Origin: Hyaloscypha bicolor E
Taxonomy: Eukaryota > Ascomycota > Leotiomycetes > Helotiales > Hyaloscyphaceae
Assembly: GCF_002865645.1 (NCBI RefSeq)
Contig: NW_020194555.1
Coordinates: forward strand, 1,576,288 to 1,640,287
Direction of reading: 5' to 3'
Length of the DNA: 64,000 nt
Shown here: positions 22,481 through 34,229 of the stretch, piece after piece
How positions within the stretch are numbered: the first letter of the stretch is position 1
Layout: every line of letters starts with the position of its first letter
Notes under the pieces: generated by a model
Databases searched by the model: none
Seen by the model: the letters and a program-made list of their open reading frames with translations, nothing else
What the model was told of the DNA's origin: nothing
Position numbers and translations under genes: made by a program

Positions 22481-24715
22481 ATGACTGCAAGGGCAAGGAC
22501 AGGATGGTCAGTTAGGACGTGGTTGAGAGCTTGTAGATCCCCGCTGACCATGTTCCTAGTCAACCGTGTCGGACAAGACACCTCAAGTGTAATGTCTTGA
22601 GTCTTTTCAGAGATCAAGAAAGCGATTGACAAACTCACCAGGCGATCACGCGACACCACAATGCGGGCGGTGTGAAGCATCAAACCGTGAATGTACCAAG
22701 GGATATCCGTACAGGGTCTACAAAAGTACTTCCCGACTCTGAAGACTTTCAGCAATTCTGACGCACAGAAGGCAAATTCGCAGATGATCAAAAATGGATG
22801 AAAACAACAAATGACTGTAAGGCGATCTCGAACCCTTTCCTGTCCCTATTTCTTTCCCGCTTTGTAGGATCTTAGTCTCCAACCAAACTCCGTATTCAGT
22901 GTGTGACGAATACTAGAAATTTGTACTCGTCTAATTACGTCTCCAGTGACCTTCATCGATGAGACTGAAGGCCTGTCGAATAGCCATGAATCTGGATCGG
23001 AGTCTGACACTCCATTCGCACCCTCAGAAGATCGGCCAAGCACCTCGGCCGGCTCAACGTCTTCGAGTCATATTCCTCGAAGCGCAGTGTCACCCTCTCT
23101 GAGCTCTATCCGTTTGATTCTTGATTCGGATACTGGACAAACGCCCAGGAGTCCAAGAAGTTTCCCTTCGTTGGGAACAATGAATCCCTCCATTCTTGAT
23201 AAACCTGGGGTGAAAATCATCTCTTCGAAGCCGTCTATCTTCTCAAACGATGACTTTGTACAGCTGCCATCCCCAGACCCATCCACGGGGAAGGCATTCG
23301 TTGAAGAGGATTCTGTGTCACTTACGTACGAAGGATTCCAAAATAGCATTGCACCACCTCCACCATCCATTTATCTAGATACGCCTGTATGGCCACTGAC
23401 TGACCCATCGGAGGCGGTACTTCTGCGGCACTTCGTTCAGAATCTAGCGATTTGGGTATGTTTTCCTACCAAGCGCTCTTTATATCGAGGCTAACTGACC
23501 ACTTTTAGCTGGACCTCTGTGACCCAATGCAGCATTTCCAAGTCGAGGTTCCAAGGAGAGCAGGGATATGCCCAATCCTCTTGAATGCAATTTTCGCCTT
23601 GTCTGCAAGACACTTGAGCCATATTGGAAATTACGATTCCTTTGCGTCAAACCGTTACCACGATGAGTGCCTCAAGTATCTAATTCCTATGCTGAACAAT
23701 ACAGCAACAATCTCGGACGAGACTCTATTCGCAGCAACCATTATCCTTCGTGTCTTGGAAGAGATCGACCTCCCTGATTCTGATCTTCAAGGCCACATGC
23801 TTGGCATTCAAGTCTTTGTTGGGGCTCGAGATCCTTACGCTATTCGAGGCGGGCTGAGCGAAGCGGCATTCTGGGTCGGGCTCCGACAAGAGATATACGT
23901 GGCGACGGTCAAGCAAAAATCTGTCAAAATCAACCTTGATCAATGTCTCGTTGATCGGTCGGTGGAGCCTGCCAGTGACTTTGAATGGGCAAATCGAGCA
24001 GTTGTTCATTATGCTGATGTGCTGAACTGCTGCTTCGGACCAGAGGGTGTAGCATTTTCGAAGTGGGTGGAACTGAAGGACTACAGTGAGAAGTGGCAGG
24101 AAATGAAGCCGAGTTCATTTACACCAATTTTTTACAGGGAGGCAAACGCCCAGAAGAGAGAGGCTTTTCCAGAGGTTTGGTATAGCCATGCTTGTCACAG
24201 TACGTTTCTAGATGCCGTCCTATTTTCCCCCTTGCGTACTGAGCGTTCTAGTCATTGGTGTCCAGCACCACAAACTTGGGCAAATTTTACTCGCTATCTT
24301 CGACCCTAAAATTCCCCGAGTAGGTGGCAGCCGCAGTACAGCAGTGAAATCAATGGAGGTATGCTTGACAGAATCTCTGTTCGATCACTTCGGCGGACTT
24401 GGCTCATCTTTCACAGGAGCAGATCAAACAGGACCTGAGAGAATTATGTGGGATCGGATTATACAATCGTTGGACTCCACCAGGTATCTTCACTGCGTCG
24501 ATGGGAATTGCAATATGTAAGCTCTTCGAGTGTGACTGCTTTCGTCCGTTCTAACCCAGATGTCATGAATTGTAGGCGGAGATCGCTTCGATATCAGATC
24601 TGATCAAGAAGCACTTCTCGATGTCTTGGTGAGGACTGAAAACGATCATGCCAGACGCACCACTGCTGTCCAAAATCAGATGAAGGAGGCTTGGGGATGG
24701 ATATCTGAAGACTGA
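22481..24715 (+). CDS. Zn2Cys6 transcription factor with micro-exons in its zinc cluster
   Basis: Nine exons: 22481-22506, 22560-22588, 22642-22725, 22769-22816, 22947-23455, 23509-24199, 24252-24358, 24417-24516 and 24576-24715 (577 aa, every phase consistent). The first three exons (26, 29 and 84 nt) must be joined to see the DNA-binding domain: RARTGC, then QPCRTRHLKC, then DHATPQCGRCEASNREC, with exact CX2CX6CX6CX2CX6C spacing. Then come KGYPYRVYK, KFADDQKW and LTFIDETEG, the usual linker in this subfamily. A long Ser/Pro-rich region follows, then a fungal_trans_2-type helical domain (LLNAIFALSARHLS, DETLFAATIILRVLEEID). Introns run 43-130 nt. It sits between a dead secreted-protein gene and a truncated regulator, so its targets are not evident. 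The start ATG at 22481 lies eight codons before the first cysteine. Confidence 0.87.
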
Positions 24716-25089
24716 AACCTCCAATCTCGAAGGACTTAAACCAAAAATAACACTGCTCTGTGGTCTCACGTGACCCACAAAAAGCAAGGAGGAAAGCTTT
24801 GGACGACTCCACGGGGCACCTCATCGACCCGCGGATAGAAGGCCGCCCTACTCTAATCACTCTCAGACGGGTGGCTTGGAAGAAAATAAAGTGCCGTCTG
24901 GCCGCAGCCATTACACTGCTCCGATAACCTCAGGATCCCTAGGGGTGTTCGAAAAAAGTAACATTGAAAATAGTTGGAAGCAAGCGATCTGTCAATACAA
25001 TGGAGCACTGGTCTATGCGTAGGGGCGGGGTGGGGGGGGGGGAGGATAAAATTGTTTAAAGCGATTAAACCGTAGGTTTTCGTCCGAAT
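24716..25089. other. Intergenic with G-rich run
   Basis: 374 bp between convergent regulator genes. A G-rich tract at 25022-25043 (GGGG, GGGG and a run of more than ten G) could form a G-quadruplex or be a terminator-proximal feature. No gene. Confidence 0.5.
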
Positions 25090-26207
25090 CTATACACAGT
25101 CTAAACAATAATGCCCTTGACAGCAGCCCAAAGCTTGCGGAGGATGGTGATATTTGAAGACTAGTGGTACTTTATTTATAAGTATTTGGAAATGCGGCTC
25201 AGGGTACAAGAACATGCCTAAAAGTATTCTCATTTCTATTCTCCAATTTCCACGAAGCGTGCCCAGACCTCCCCTTTGCTTTACCAGCTGAGATAGTCTC
25301 CTTTGATGCAACCGCATTGTATCTTCAGCCTCCCAAAAACTCTGTGGCAAGGTCAGGTTCCAAGAAAAAGAAGGAAAAAACCAAGCTAGAAGTTTGGACA
25401 GCAGGGATATTGGCCGCTAGTTTGAAGGTGTGTCTTACCTCGAAAGTGAGCAGACACAAAACCGCAGCAAGATTGCCATCGGAGATTGCAACTTCGGGAT
25501 CTTTGAGAGACTCGTTGATCAACTTGATCGCAGCACTTTTATGAGATAGTGTTGAGATAGAGGAAGGCTTTCCATGAAGATATGCCATATGGCTTGCAGC
25601 ATGAGCCAGTGTTGCATGTGTCGATGCTTGATCCGACAAGTCAATAGGTACGTAAACGTTGCTCAAGGGGAGGAATGTGGGGCCGTTAGGCTGCCCGAAC
25701 GCTTTAAAAGCATACACGTTTGTCCTTGATGGTCAGTCTAGCTTCCAGCCTCTCACATGTTGTGGTCTCGCAGTGATGAAGAAGGCTCTGGTCATCCAAC
25801 GAAAGGCGGAGCCCATTGAAAGGTTCGAATTCTGCATAACCTGGTGACTGGTATGGGCTTGGGCTAGGTTGGGAGGACTTTAGTATCCTTGAGACTATCC
25901 ATTTCATGGGCCCTTTCTGAAGAGAATGCCCTAAATTGATGAATACTTCTCGCGAATAGTTGCTTTTTGATAGGCTTGACGCAGTGTCAAAATCAAAAGG
26001 CGACGATGCCGAAGCTGACAATGTCGGTGCCGATGCTAGCCTGCGAGGTTTGGTCCTTTGGGAACGCTCAAGCCCTGACGCTTTTCGTTGGCGCCATCTT
26101 TCCCTGGCAACATGACGCCGAATCTGGCTTGGCTGGCCTGGCTCTGGGTCCGTCACGAAGTGATAGCTTCCCGGCGGCGTGGGGCGCTTCTGATTACTAT
26201 CGCCCAT
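25090..26207 (-). CDS. Truncated fungal transcription-regulator-like protein without DNA-binding domain
   Basis: Minus-strand exons 25757-26207, 25439-25701 and 25090-25341 (321 aa). Introns are 55 nt (phase 1) and 97 nt (phase 0), the latter with a CCTGAC branch. The N-terminus has the conserved pattern FVTDPEPGQPSQIRRHVARERW followed by a basic RQRK region, as in a large fungal family that lacks a Zn2Cys6 cluster. The middle (SLLHHCETTTSFG, STHATLAHAASHMAYL, SAAIKLINESLKDP, NLAAVLCLLTFE) matches the start of the fungal_trans_2 domain, and RLSQLVKQRGGLGTL follows. Full-length relatives are usually 450-550 aa, whereas this frame stops soon after the glycine-rich turn, with an unusual Cys-rich tail. 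The gene is probably 3' truncated. The exon 1/2 join is the weakest point. Confidence 0.6.
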
Positions 26208-28351
26208 TCCCCGGCAAAAGGTATTTAGTCGAATGTCTCTTACGTAGGCCAGTTCAACCTAAAATAAGCGCTTCGATCAGAAACCAAAAGCTAATCGAGA
26301 AACACTTCATACAAGTGTGTCTACGAAGAAGCGGTCTCTCGTCTAAACTAGTCGGGGTCGCTTCATTGGAGAGAAAATTCGAAATTGGGCATCTGTCTGG
26401 GCTTTGAGAATCAAATAAAACAACTATCAAATGCTAACAACAAGTGCTCAAATCAAGTTGACGGGGGCATTCCGCACGCGGCAAGAGAAACCGGGATCAG
26501 CCAAGGCCTTCTTTGAAGCTCCATCTCCCGTAATATCTCCCGAGGCTGGAACATTTGTAATTGCAATCATGCATGCAACGAATGAGGGAGCTGCATCCTG
26601 TAAGTACTAAGACTGCAGTCATCGTGACTAGAAGTCCAGGTGTAGGGATCGAGCTTTGGTCACCGACTAACAAGCAGAGGTTGAAAGAGATATTCGACAC
26701 CTTCGCCGAAGAGGGACAGTTGCAAGCTGAGAAATGAAAAGGAAATACAGAAGAAGTTTTTACATCAGTGTGTACAGGGACGAGGCGGCAGCTTATTGAG
26801 CTTCATCGGGAGCGCGGGCAGTGTGGGGTAAAAATATCTTTACCACTCACACTCATTCTAAGCACTTCAAGAATCCAAAACTTTCTCTAAATTAAAATTC
26901 ACGCACTCAATAACAAAGAATATTTGACATCAGGTAAACCAATTTATCTCTTGTTCTTAGCAGTAAATCATCTATTTGGTTGGATCTTTGAAGTGTTGAA
27001 GAGAAATATGCGACGAACTCATGCGCAATCACCTGTTGTAATCTCATAAGACACAGTAACCTTTGACATTTCTTCGGGTGAATTAAAGTTCTGCACCCTC
27101 CCAAACATCCATCATGTTAGTTATACATGTGTGGATGTTTCCTTCCGGACATAACTTTGGACAGGAAAAGTTTAAGGTCACTATCGCTACTATCAGAGAA
27201 ATCAGTGCAGCATACCTTCAAAGTGCATCCTACTAGTCAACATATTGGTCAACATGACACAAAGGGGGAGGGCAGTACTAGAAGCAGTATGGTATTTCTA
27301 CGATCATCACCAAAAGTTTTAGCTCTTAAGAGATCATCCGCACTGTCGAAAATACTCTGTGGATCAAGCCGCGAGGGGAACTTGCAACCACCGAATAGCC
27401 AACCAACATAACTGGGCACCCATAATAGTTTAGAGATAGAGTAACTTTGAATTCCGAAGTCTGAGCTGATTCCACCTGGTGCAAATCACATGGCACCAAG
27501 GTTCAACCTTTCAGGTAGTAACTTGCGGCCCCCCGAGGCTTTGGCTGAGCCCAATCATGAAAGGGATTGTCCGACTTGCCATCATCGATCAAAAGAGGTG
27601 ACAAGGATGAAAATCAGGTACATTCGACAAGCAGTAAGCTGCGTCTAGCGGCGTGTAACTCCACAGCCTCCACATTCCCACTGCGAAGCGAGGCTCAACC
27701 ACAAGCGGGCCCTAATGCCTTTGGCTCAGACTATGAACAGAAGAATGCCGAAGGGAAGCAGGGGAAAATCACACTTACTGACGTCAGTTTTGATACGGCA
27801 AGTTGGATTGGGACCTCACTTGCATCCTTTTGATTTTGATCCTGGAACGTCCAAAAGTTGAAAATTGTGGGTTACAGAGTTGAGAGGAAGACGAAATTGA
27901 AAAATTGCATTCAAAATACCTATAGGAGGGCTAGAGCAAAGAAAGGTGTGGTAACTTACAAATTTAGATCGAGGTCGCTTTGAAATTTTCAAGTGATACA
28001 AAGATGTTGTATCAAGTCTCGGAAAAGAACTCATGGAGATCAAATAAGGTTAAAAATCATATGAGGGATTTTTAACTAAGAATGGCGTCGAGTCACTTTG
28101 GTGAAGAAAGCATCTATCACTTTATTTACTTACTGCTCATCCAAAAAAACCCTGTCAATGATTTCGACAAAACACTTGCTTGCTCACGTCAGGCACACCG
28201 CTCAAACCCGGACGGCCCTCATAGATCCCTTTCCGCATTGACTACTCTTTGACTCTCTAGCATCTAAAAAAAAGGAGACGAGTTTGATTCATACGAGATA
28301 TGTTTGAAGCCGAATGAAAATTGTTGGTCAAAAAGTCTCCATTTAGCATAA
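26208..28351. other. Gene-poor region
   Basis: 2.1 kb between the truncated regulator and a MITE. It holds only weak coding-like patches: a 59-codon frame at 26431-26610 and a frame at 27567-27833 with a neighbouring Cys-containing frame (CPTCHHRSK at about 27570). None can be assigned to a family. Confidence 0.4.
26431..26610 (+). CDS. Possible small ORF, unknown
   Basis: An ATG-initiated 59-codon frame reads like protein (LTGAFRTRQEKPGSAKAFFE, then PSPVISPEAGTFVIAIMHAT). It ends just past a GTAAGT (26600), so it could be a first exon with an unfound partner. There is no recognisable domain and no signal peptide. It could be chance. Confidence 0.2.
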   Translation: MLTTSAQIKLTGAFRTRQEKPGSAKAFFEAPSPVISPEAGTFVIAIMHATNEGAASCKY

Positions 28352-28491
28352 CTCCTACACTGGGTTACTCCAGGGGGCCGAGCGCTCCCGTCAAAATCGA
28401 CTGCGCCTCACTCACGCCACAGCAAACTGGCCAATCCATATCCTGGCCCCCATAAATTCGCTCGGACCCCTGGAGTAACCCAGTGTAGGAG
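28352..28491. mobile_element. MITE with 33-bp terminal inverted repeats
   Basis: A 140-bp unit ends in inverted repeats. The left arm (28352-28384, starting CTCCTACACTGGG) and right arm (28459-28491) are complementary over 33 bp with one mismatch, and the outer 25 bp are perfect. If the outer TA dinucleotides (28356-28357 and 28486-28487) are the target duplication, the element proper is 28358-28485 with CACTGGGTTACTCC termini, as for Tc1/mariner-type MITEs. No coding capacity, so it would be mobilised in trans. Confidence 0.75.
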
Positions 28492-29375
28492 AGAAGGTTA
28501 ACCCGAACCCGCGAAACAAAGTCTCCGACTTGCATCAGTCACCGATTTGGTTATCATAGGCTGATACTGGGGCGTCAGCCACTGTCAGATAGACACCTTG
28601 TCAGGCAGAAATAAGCTCATTGTGGAGAATCTGACGAATCGTATCAAGGGATACAAAATCAAGGCACCGTTTCCAATCCCGGTCGGCTTACTTAACCACA
28701 GCGAGTCGAGTCGCCTGTGCCGCGATCGTTTATGCAGTCAATAGGATTTCGCTTTCTTGCAAGGGTCACTTATTGACGTTCGCCATTCCGTATGACTGCA
28801 TGAAAAGGAAGTGGGGTCCGGAGAGTCGATTCAAAATCCGGTTTCCCGCAGATTTAACTGACCACGAGCCACAATACTCACCGGGCGGAGCTCGGGAAGT
28901 AGGATCGAGCCAATCGACTGCGCGGAAAAAGGAGCCAATGGGTTTGAAACTGCACGGATGTGCGCGGAGTTGCAGAGCACCAGTCACCAAAATTGCAGGT
29001 TGGGCCGAGGACGCGGCGTCTATGATGTGGCACAATTACCATTTAATTGAAGAGTTAGGAATGGGTCGGTAGTGTCTCGTTTGGGACAAAGGTGATATCT
29101 CTCACTCCCTCAGAAAATGCAGATGTTATCCAAAAATCTCTGTTCTTTGAAGAATTGTTCATGTCAAAGTCAACATCAGGGAGATCTATTCCTAATATGG
29201 ACACTAGTCAAGGGGGTCTCCGACTTGACGGGAGGCTCTGATTCAATGTCAAACGAGCCCAACCTCAAGAATAGGCTCCGTATGAATCAATCGGGGAGGT
29301 TTCTTGATGGAAAATTCGAGACTGGCATTCTTACTAGTCGATTCATTCACCTTCTCTGGTTTCGACTTCGGCAGT
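28492..29375. other. Intergenic
   Basis: 884 bp. Reading frames here (28766-29035 and 28773-29072) overlap on opposite strands and show no domain. A lysine-rich frame at 29249-29437 (minus) may belong to the small gene next to it. Confidence 0.4.
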
Positions 29376-29619
29376 TTAAGCCACCACGGGAGGCTCCTCA
29401 GATCTGCAATTAGCAGGGCTGCCACAGGACGCCACAAGATGGGAACTTAAATCAGGATTCTGGAAAGAGAGTCTGACAGTGCCAGCGGGGTCAGGGATGC
29501 GTCTGACGGGATCCTGAATCGAGAAACCTCGGGGTTAATCAATTAAGCTTATATGGATGTGTACTTACAGGGAGGTTGCAGCAAGAACCGTCAGGCAAAG
29601 TAATCTGACTACTTTTCAT
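29376..29619 (-). CDS. Candidate two-exon small gene, unknown
   Basis: Minus strand: exon 29569-29619 (MKSSQITLPDGSCCNLP), a GTAAGT...GATTAAC...TTCAG intron of 55 nt (29514-29568, phase 0), and exon 29376-29513 (DPVRRIPDPAGTVRLSFQN, then HLVASCGSPANC). Total 62 aa. The joined text is smooth, and the donor, branch site and acceptor are all good. Four cysteines occur, but there is no signal peptide. Just beyond, a second frame (LPWWLKLPKSKPEKVNES...) also looks coding and is preceded by TGCTAATTGCAG, so the 3' structure may be longer than shown. I do not recognise the family. Confidence 0.4.
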
Positions 29620-30341
29620 TTGAAGGATGACAAAAATGATCGAAGTAAGTAGCAGGAGAACTAATGACTTTCTAACTGATTATCCCTTCTTTCCTCATGA
29701 AAAAAGACAAGTATCAAAGAGGAATTGAGGCAGGCAGAGGCTCGGGCAGGCTCGGGCTGTCCAGCCTTCAACATTGCAAGGGTTTGAGCGCTGGATTTTG
29801 CTTCAGTTTGGTTGGCTGTATTGATCGGGTGCGAGATTTCTACTGGGTGAAGTTACGAACCTGACCGCACGCAAGGCTGCGGCGCCGATGCGGAGGGAGA
29901 AGGCAGGCAGGGGCAAAAAGGCTGTCGCCTTGGGGGTTAACAGATCTTACCGTCAGCAGAAACGTAGCTTAAGGCAATTACGATACGGCCAATAGAAACC
30001 CCGGAAGTCAACGGCCATCTTGCCCTCCTAGGCCACAATTAGGGATGATTCAATGGCAAAGCCTCATAATTGGCACGAATCCGGCGTGTGGCTTGTCGCC
30101 TGGTGGACGTAAAATGGAACCTAATTAGCCTGGAGAGCCCGCCTCAAGGGACTGCGGCAGGGCTTGCAGGGACCCGTACCGTTAGCCTTATGGGGGGTTT
30201 CTCCTGCGTAGGCTGGCATGCGCGATCCTTTTCGTGGCGGATCAATTCCCTTTGTGAGATGCATATGCGCGATGTTGAGAAAGATATATAGAATCAGTTC
30301 TCAGGCCTTCTATTTTTCTCGTCAAAGCAAAGAGAGCAAAC
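29620..30341. other. Upstream region of the next regulator
   Basis: 722 bp, GC-rich from 29720 to 30250, with short repeats of GGCTCGGGCAGG near 29735-29760. No gene is supported. Confidence 0.4.
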
Positions 30342-31754
30342 ATGGCCAATCGCTATTCCGCTGGCACTTCGACGGGCAGCTTGAGTCCACCTCCTAATTC
30401 TCAAGAAAAATCTCCAGGCTCGGTGTTTGTCGGTTGGGTTCCTGGGTCTGAAAACGCACCAAGAAAAACAGCTCCACGATTGCATCACAAGAAATCGAGG
30501 ACGGGGTGTCAACAATGTAGGGCGAGAAGGGTTAAGGTATGTTTTTGGTCATTTCAATTAGCCGCTGCCTCAACAATGGCAAGACAGTATATGCATATGG
30601 ATCTGACGATCAACTAGTGCAATGAAGTCCATCCAGTTTGTGGCAGCTGTTCACGGCATCAGACCACTTGCGTTTGGGGTCGACCAGCACCAGCAGCACG
30701 TTTAGACGCAAGCAAAAGCAAAACCTATGAGATACGGCCCAAGACCAGGCCAGGAGTACCTCCAAGGGGGCTGGATAGCATTGATCTCCCGGAATCTAGG
30801 GACAGACGTATACTTGAACTCAGACTGCTTCACCAATACACGGCCGATACAGCGTTGACTATGAACGTAAAAACGGATCCTAATTTACACATCTGGGCGA
30901 CAACGATTCCACGTCTAGCCTTCAGGCACAATGCACTTCTCTACTCTATATATACGATCGCAGCACTTCACATTGCCAATCTAGAGCCCAGCAACAATGA
31001 GCATGTGGCTACCTATCAAAAATACCTTGGACTCACTCTTCGAGAACACCGCAACGATGTCACTAATCTTGGCCCAGCAAATGCTGACGCGACAGCGCTA
31101 ACCTCGTCCTTCCTCCGAGTCTCCAACTTTGCTCTCCTTAAAGAGCGGCCACAAAACCCCTACACTCCTCCAATAGACTGGCTGCACATGTCTAGCACCA
31201 CAGGCCAGGGTCTGAACGTTGCAGCATGGCAGTACATCCGCAATGACGCAAACTCCATCATGCGAGCCTTCCTTAACGACGCACCTGGCATATCAGCTAA
31301 GCCAAACGGATACCTGCGAGACGACGACTTCATATTCCAGGAAGCCAAGCGTCGGGAACCGCTCCACCTTCTGCGGAGGACACAAGACAACATCCTGACA
31401 GAGCCGTGGAATGCAGAGATCTTGGGCGCGTACGAGACGACGATCTGCTATATCGGTTCTATCCAGCTCGCGATCCAGGCACACGAGCCTCCCGAGTCCA
31501 TCTTTAGGAGAATCATCTTATTCCCTCAATGTGTGGAGACGAACTTCATTACTCTGGTGCAGCAACAACGCCCTAGGGCCCTGGTCATTCTCGCCCATTA
31601 CTTCGCGTATCTGACCGACTTCAGATATATTTGGTGGATTGGAGATGCAGGACCGAGGGAGGTTCGAGGCATCGAGTCGGTGTTGCCAGATGACTGGCTT
31701 GATTTGATGAATTGGCCATTGCAGGCAATCGGAGATGTATGTGTTACGTCGTAG
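30342..31754 (+). CDS. Zn2Cys6 transcription factor (sterol-uptake-regulator-like layout)
   Basis: Exons 30342-30536 and 30618-31754, with an 81-nt phase 0 intron placed inside the zinc cluster as in many relatives. The join gives SRTGCQQCRARRVK then CNEVHPVCGSCSRHQTTC (all six cysteines). Total 443 aa. A Ser/Pro N-terminus, a basic linker, then ILELRLLHQYTADTALTM and a helical region with ALLYSIYTIAALHIANLEP match the common layout of UPC2-like and related fungal regulators. An intron with donor at about 31738 and acceptor at 31852 could instead give a short IGDISS end. Both ends are nearly equal in length. Target genes are unknown. Confidence 0.8.
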
Positions 31755-34229
31755 TCGGGCTGGGTCCTGCTTGTGATTGATGGAGCTAATGGAGCTTCGG
31801 TTTGTGTTGTGATCTGTTAATGATCTGAATATATTGTGTTTTTTGGTTGCAGATTAGCAGTTAGATATAGTGAGCGGAGTTTACCTGATGTGGAATCAGA
31901 TGTGGAATCAGATGTTTTCCTCCTTGGTATTCTACAACTCGTCCTGATCCAAAGTCATTCTCCACTTCAAAATGTGATGTGTGGTATACCTCCCACCTCC
32001 AAGACATCAACCTACTGCCTGGTAAAGGGCCAATGTATTCTCGGGATCTTTGCGGGGGAAAGTACAAGAGTAAAACTTTATATTGGCAGTCTTATTTCTC
32101 TCCCTGAGAGATCGACATCATGATGTGCTCGAAAACTGGCATTCATTCTCTTTCCTGTAAAGCCGATCCACGTCCTTGCTGAGAGAGGAGGTATAGCATC
32201 CAGTATCGAAGGAATTTGATCTTTTGTGGATGTGTCAGAGATCCGTCGGTCTTGGCGTTGAAATAAACACTGAACCCGTTGTGGGGAAGCGAAAATTGAC
32301 CCAAGGTGCATCTGCCTCTTTATGCCAGATATTTCGATGACTAACGTCTTCGCACTGTGGCTCCAGCATGGAAGTTCCCACCCGAGAGCGAGAGCGAGAT
32401 GGCGGTGTAGGCACGTTCGGATGTAGAGTTTTGTGGGAGTGGACATTGCCTTAACTGCAAGCGGGTTTCTTTGATTGGCTTATTTGTCCGATCGTTTGAG
32501 GATTGACCTATCTCACTTCCTTGAGGTCGGATCCCCGCTCTCGTAGCTGTTATTGGACTGCGAAGAGCATGGCCGCTAAGGAGATAACATATTACACATT
32601 CAACGTAGGTCACGAGCCAGCCAGAATTTGTTAGAAGAGTCCTCTACTCTCTCATACGCTATTACATCTCCGAGGGACTTTAAATTTGCATAATCCCCCC
32701 TCTCAGAACGCCCATATCACCTATTTCACTCGCAAACGTGTAGTAAAATACCTTAATATCCCACCAAAGTTGTCAACGTCGACTTCTACGTCTTGGTCGC
32801 GTTTCGAAGTTTGCCGATGCTTCGCGTTTTGATTCCAGTAAGGACAAAGAATACTGTCACAAGAATCTCCGGAACAACACTCTGTTGAAAGGTGCCAAGC
32901 TTATGGTGCTTAAGGTAGCTAGGGGGCTGGGGGGCTAGTGGGAGACTAGTGGATTTGTGCTTTTAAGGGGCTTCCCAGCCTTCGATAATCAAGAATCAAG
33001 GCTTCCAACCACCTGAACTTGACACACTCAACACTACCGTCGCCACCGTATCGTCCTTGAAGTTAGGATTGGAAGTGGAATTTTACTCCTCATAGAAGAC
33101 ACCGAGTGGCCGAAGAAGCAACGACGAGACTCCAATGTTGGAAAGCAGCAAGGAATCTGAGCTGGTGGAGTGAAGTTAGTTGTTGTGGAGGTCGAGGATG
33201 TTTCCGACAGTACGGATGATGCAGAAGGCTTGGAAAGCGATCCACCCTAGGATTCCTCGTCTACCGTGTTGCTACAGACAATAGAGGATGGGATTGAGCA
33301 AGGCGATGTAAATGCAGAATTGAGATGTCAATGCCCGTCGTCATCGAAAAAGTGAAGGACAACATCCTTTGATCTCCCCTGGAGTGGAACGGGAGTTGAC
33401 TCGACTGCTCGGATTGAAAGTATAAAGCAGTAGGGCGAAGAAGCTCGAGGTTCTTTGATATGAAGAATTTGAAGGAATGAATAGATCTTTTTGGAAGAGA
33501 AAAATAAACAAAGAGACTGAGTGGGTGGCAGGCTATATACATGTAGAAAAACGCTCGGAATGCCTAGACATGGGAATCTTGCCTACCAATTAATCACAGC
33601 GAGGCCAAGATCGAATCTGGAATACCGATCCTCTGACTGGCATGAAATGAACACAGCATCTTCGTTGCCATCTTGGGTGCTTAGGACACGAGGCGTTGAC
33701 TGAGCTACAGGCAGCGTGTGTCCAGGCTGAAAAGAGATGGACGCTTTGCCCTTCAAAGAACGAGAGTGAGACGAAATAAGCGAGGTCCATAAAGGGGGAC
33801 AGGTTCACGTGACCACTCCTCCTCTCGATTGGATAACTTCCCTTAAGCGAGTGCGAAGTTGCACCTTATTGGCCATGGATTGAGGCTTTGAGTGCGGCTT
33901 CGACATGATTCGTTTGGAAAAAAGGGTGCAGGACTAAATAACAGTATGCACGTACCACATGAACGTGAGACTGCTTGGCGAAGAGTTGATGTGTTTATCC
34001 CCGTTTGGAATATCGTTTTAAAATTTAAAATTACATGTGGAACGTTTCGTTATGCTTTGAGATCGGATCGCAATCAAACGTGGCTTCTTCCTTGTCACAT
34101 CAGCCATGATTCCTTAACCTGTCCTCAAACGGCTATTGACGTCCGCCAGCAGTCTCCTCTCCCCTATCTGCTTCAAACTCAACGCCGAGTTTGCCTCCAC
34201 CAATTTCTTGGCTGCCCCTTTTAACACTA
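31755..34229. other. Gene-poor region
   Basis: 2.5 kb. It holds a 12-bp tandem (GATGTGGAATCA twice) near 31888-31911 and a decayed acidic reading frame at about 33090-33360. No intact gene is supported. Confidence 0.45.
33090..33360 (+). pseudogene. Decayed acidic coding remnant, unknown
   Basis: One frame reads VVVEVEDVSDSTDDAEGLE then a TAG followed by DSSSTVLLQTIEDGIEQGD. The TAG would be CAG before a CpA-to-TpA change. Upstream, TEWPKKQRRDSNVGKQQGI is in the same frame and ends at a TGA, and a neighbouring frame contains MLESSKESELVE. The text is strongly acidic and non-random, but no family is recognisable. Confidence 0.25.

Noticed and set aside
22384..22791. A 135-codon minus-strand frame that resembles an N-terminal P450 remnant (GDLQALNHVL).
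   Set aside because: The same stretch on the plus strand holds the zinc-cluster exons of a transcription factor with perfect phase and cysteine spacing, so the minus frame is a shadow.
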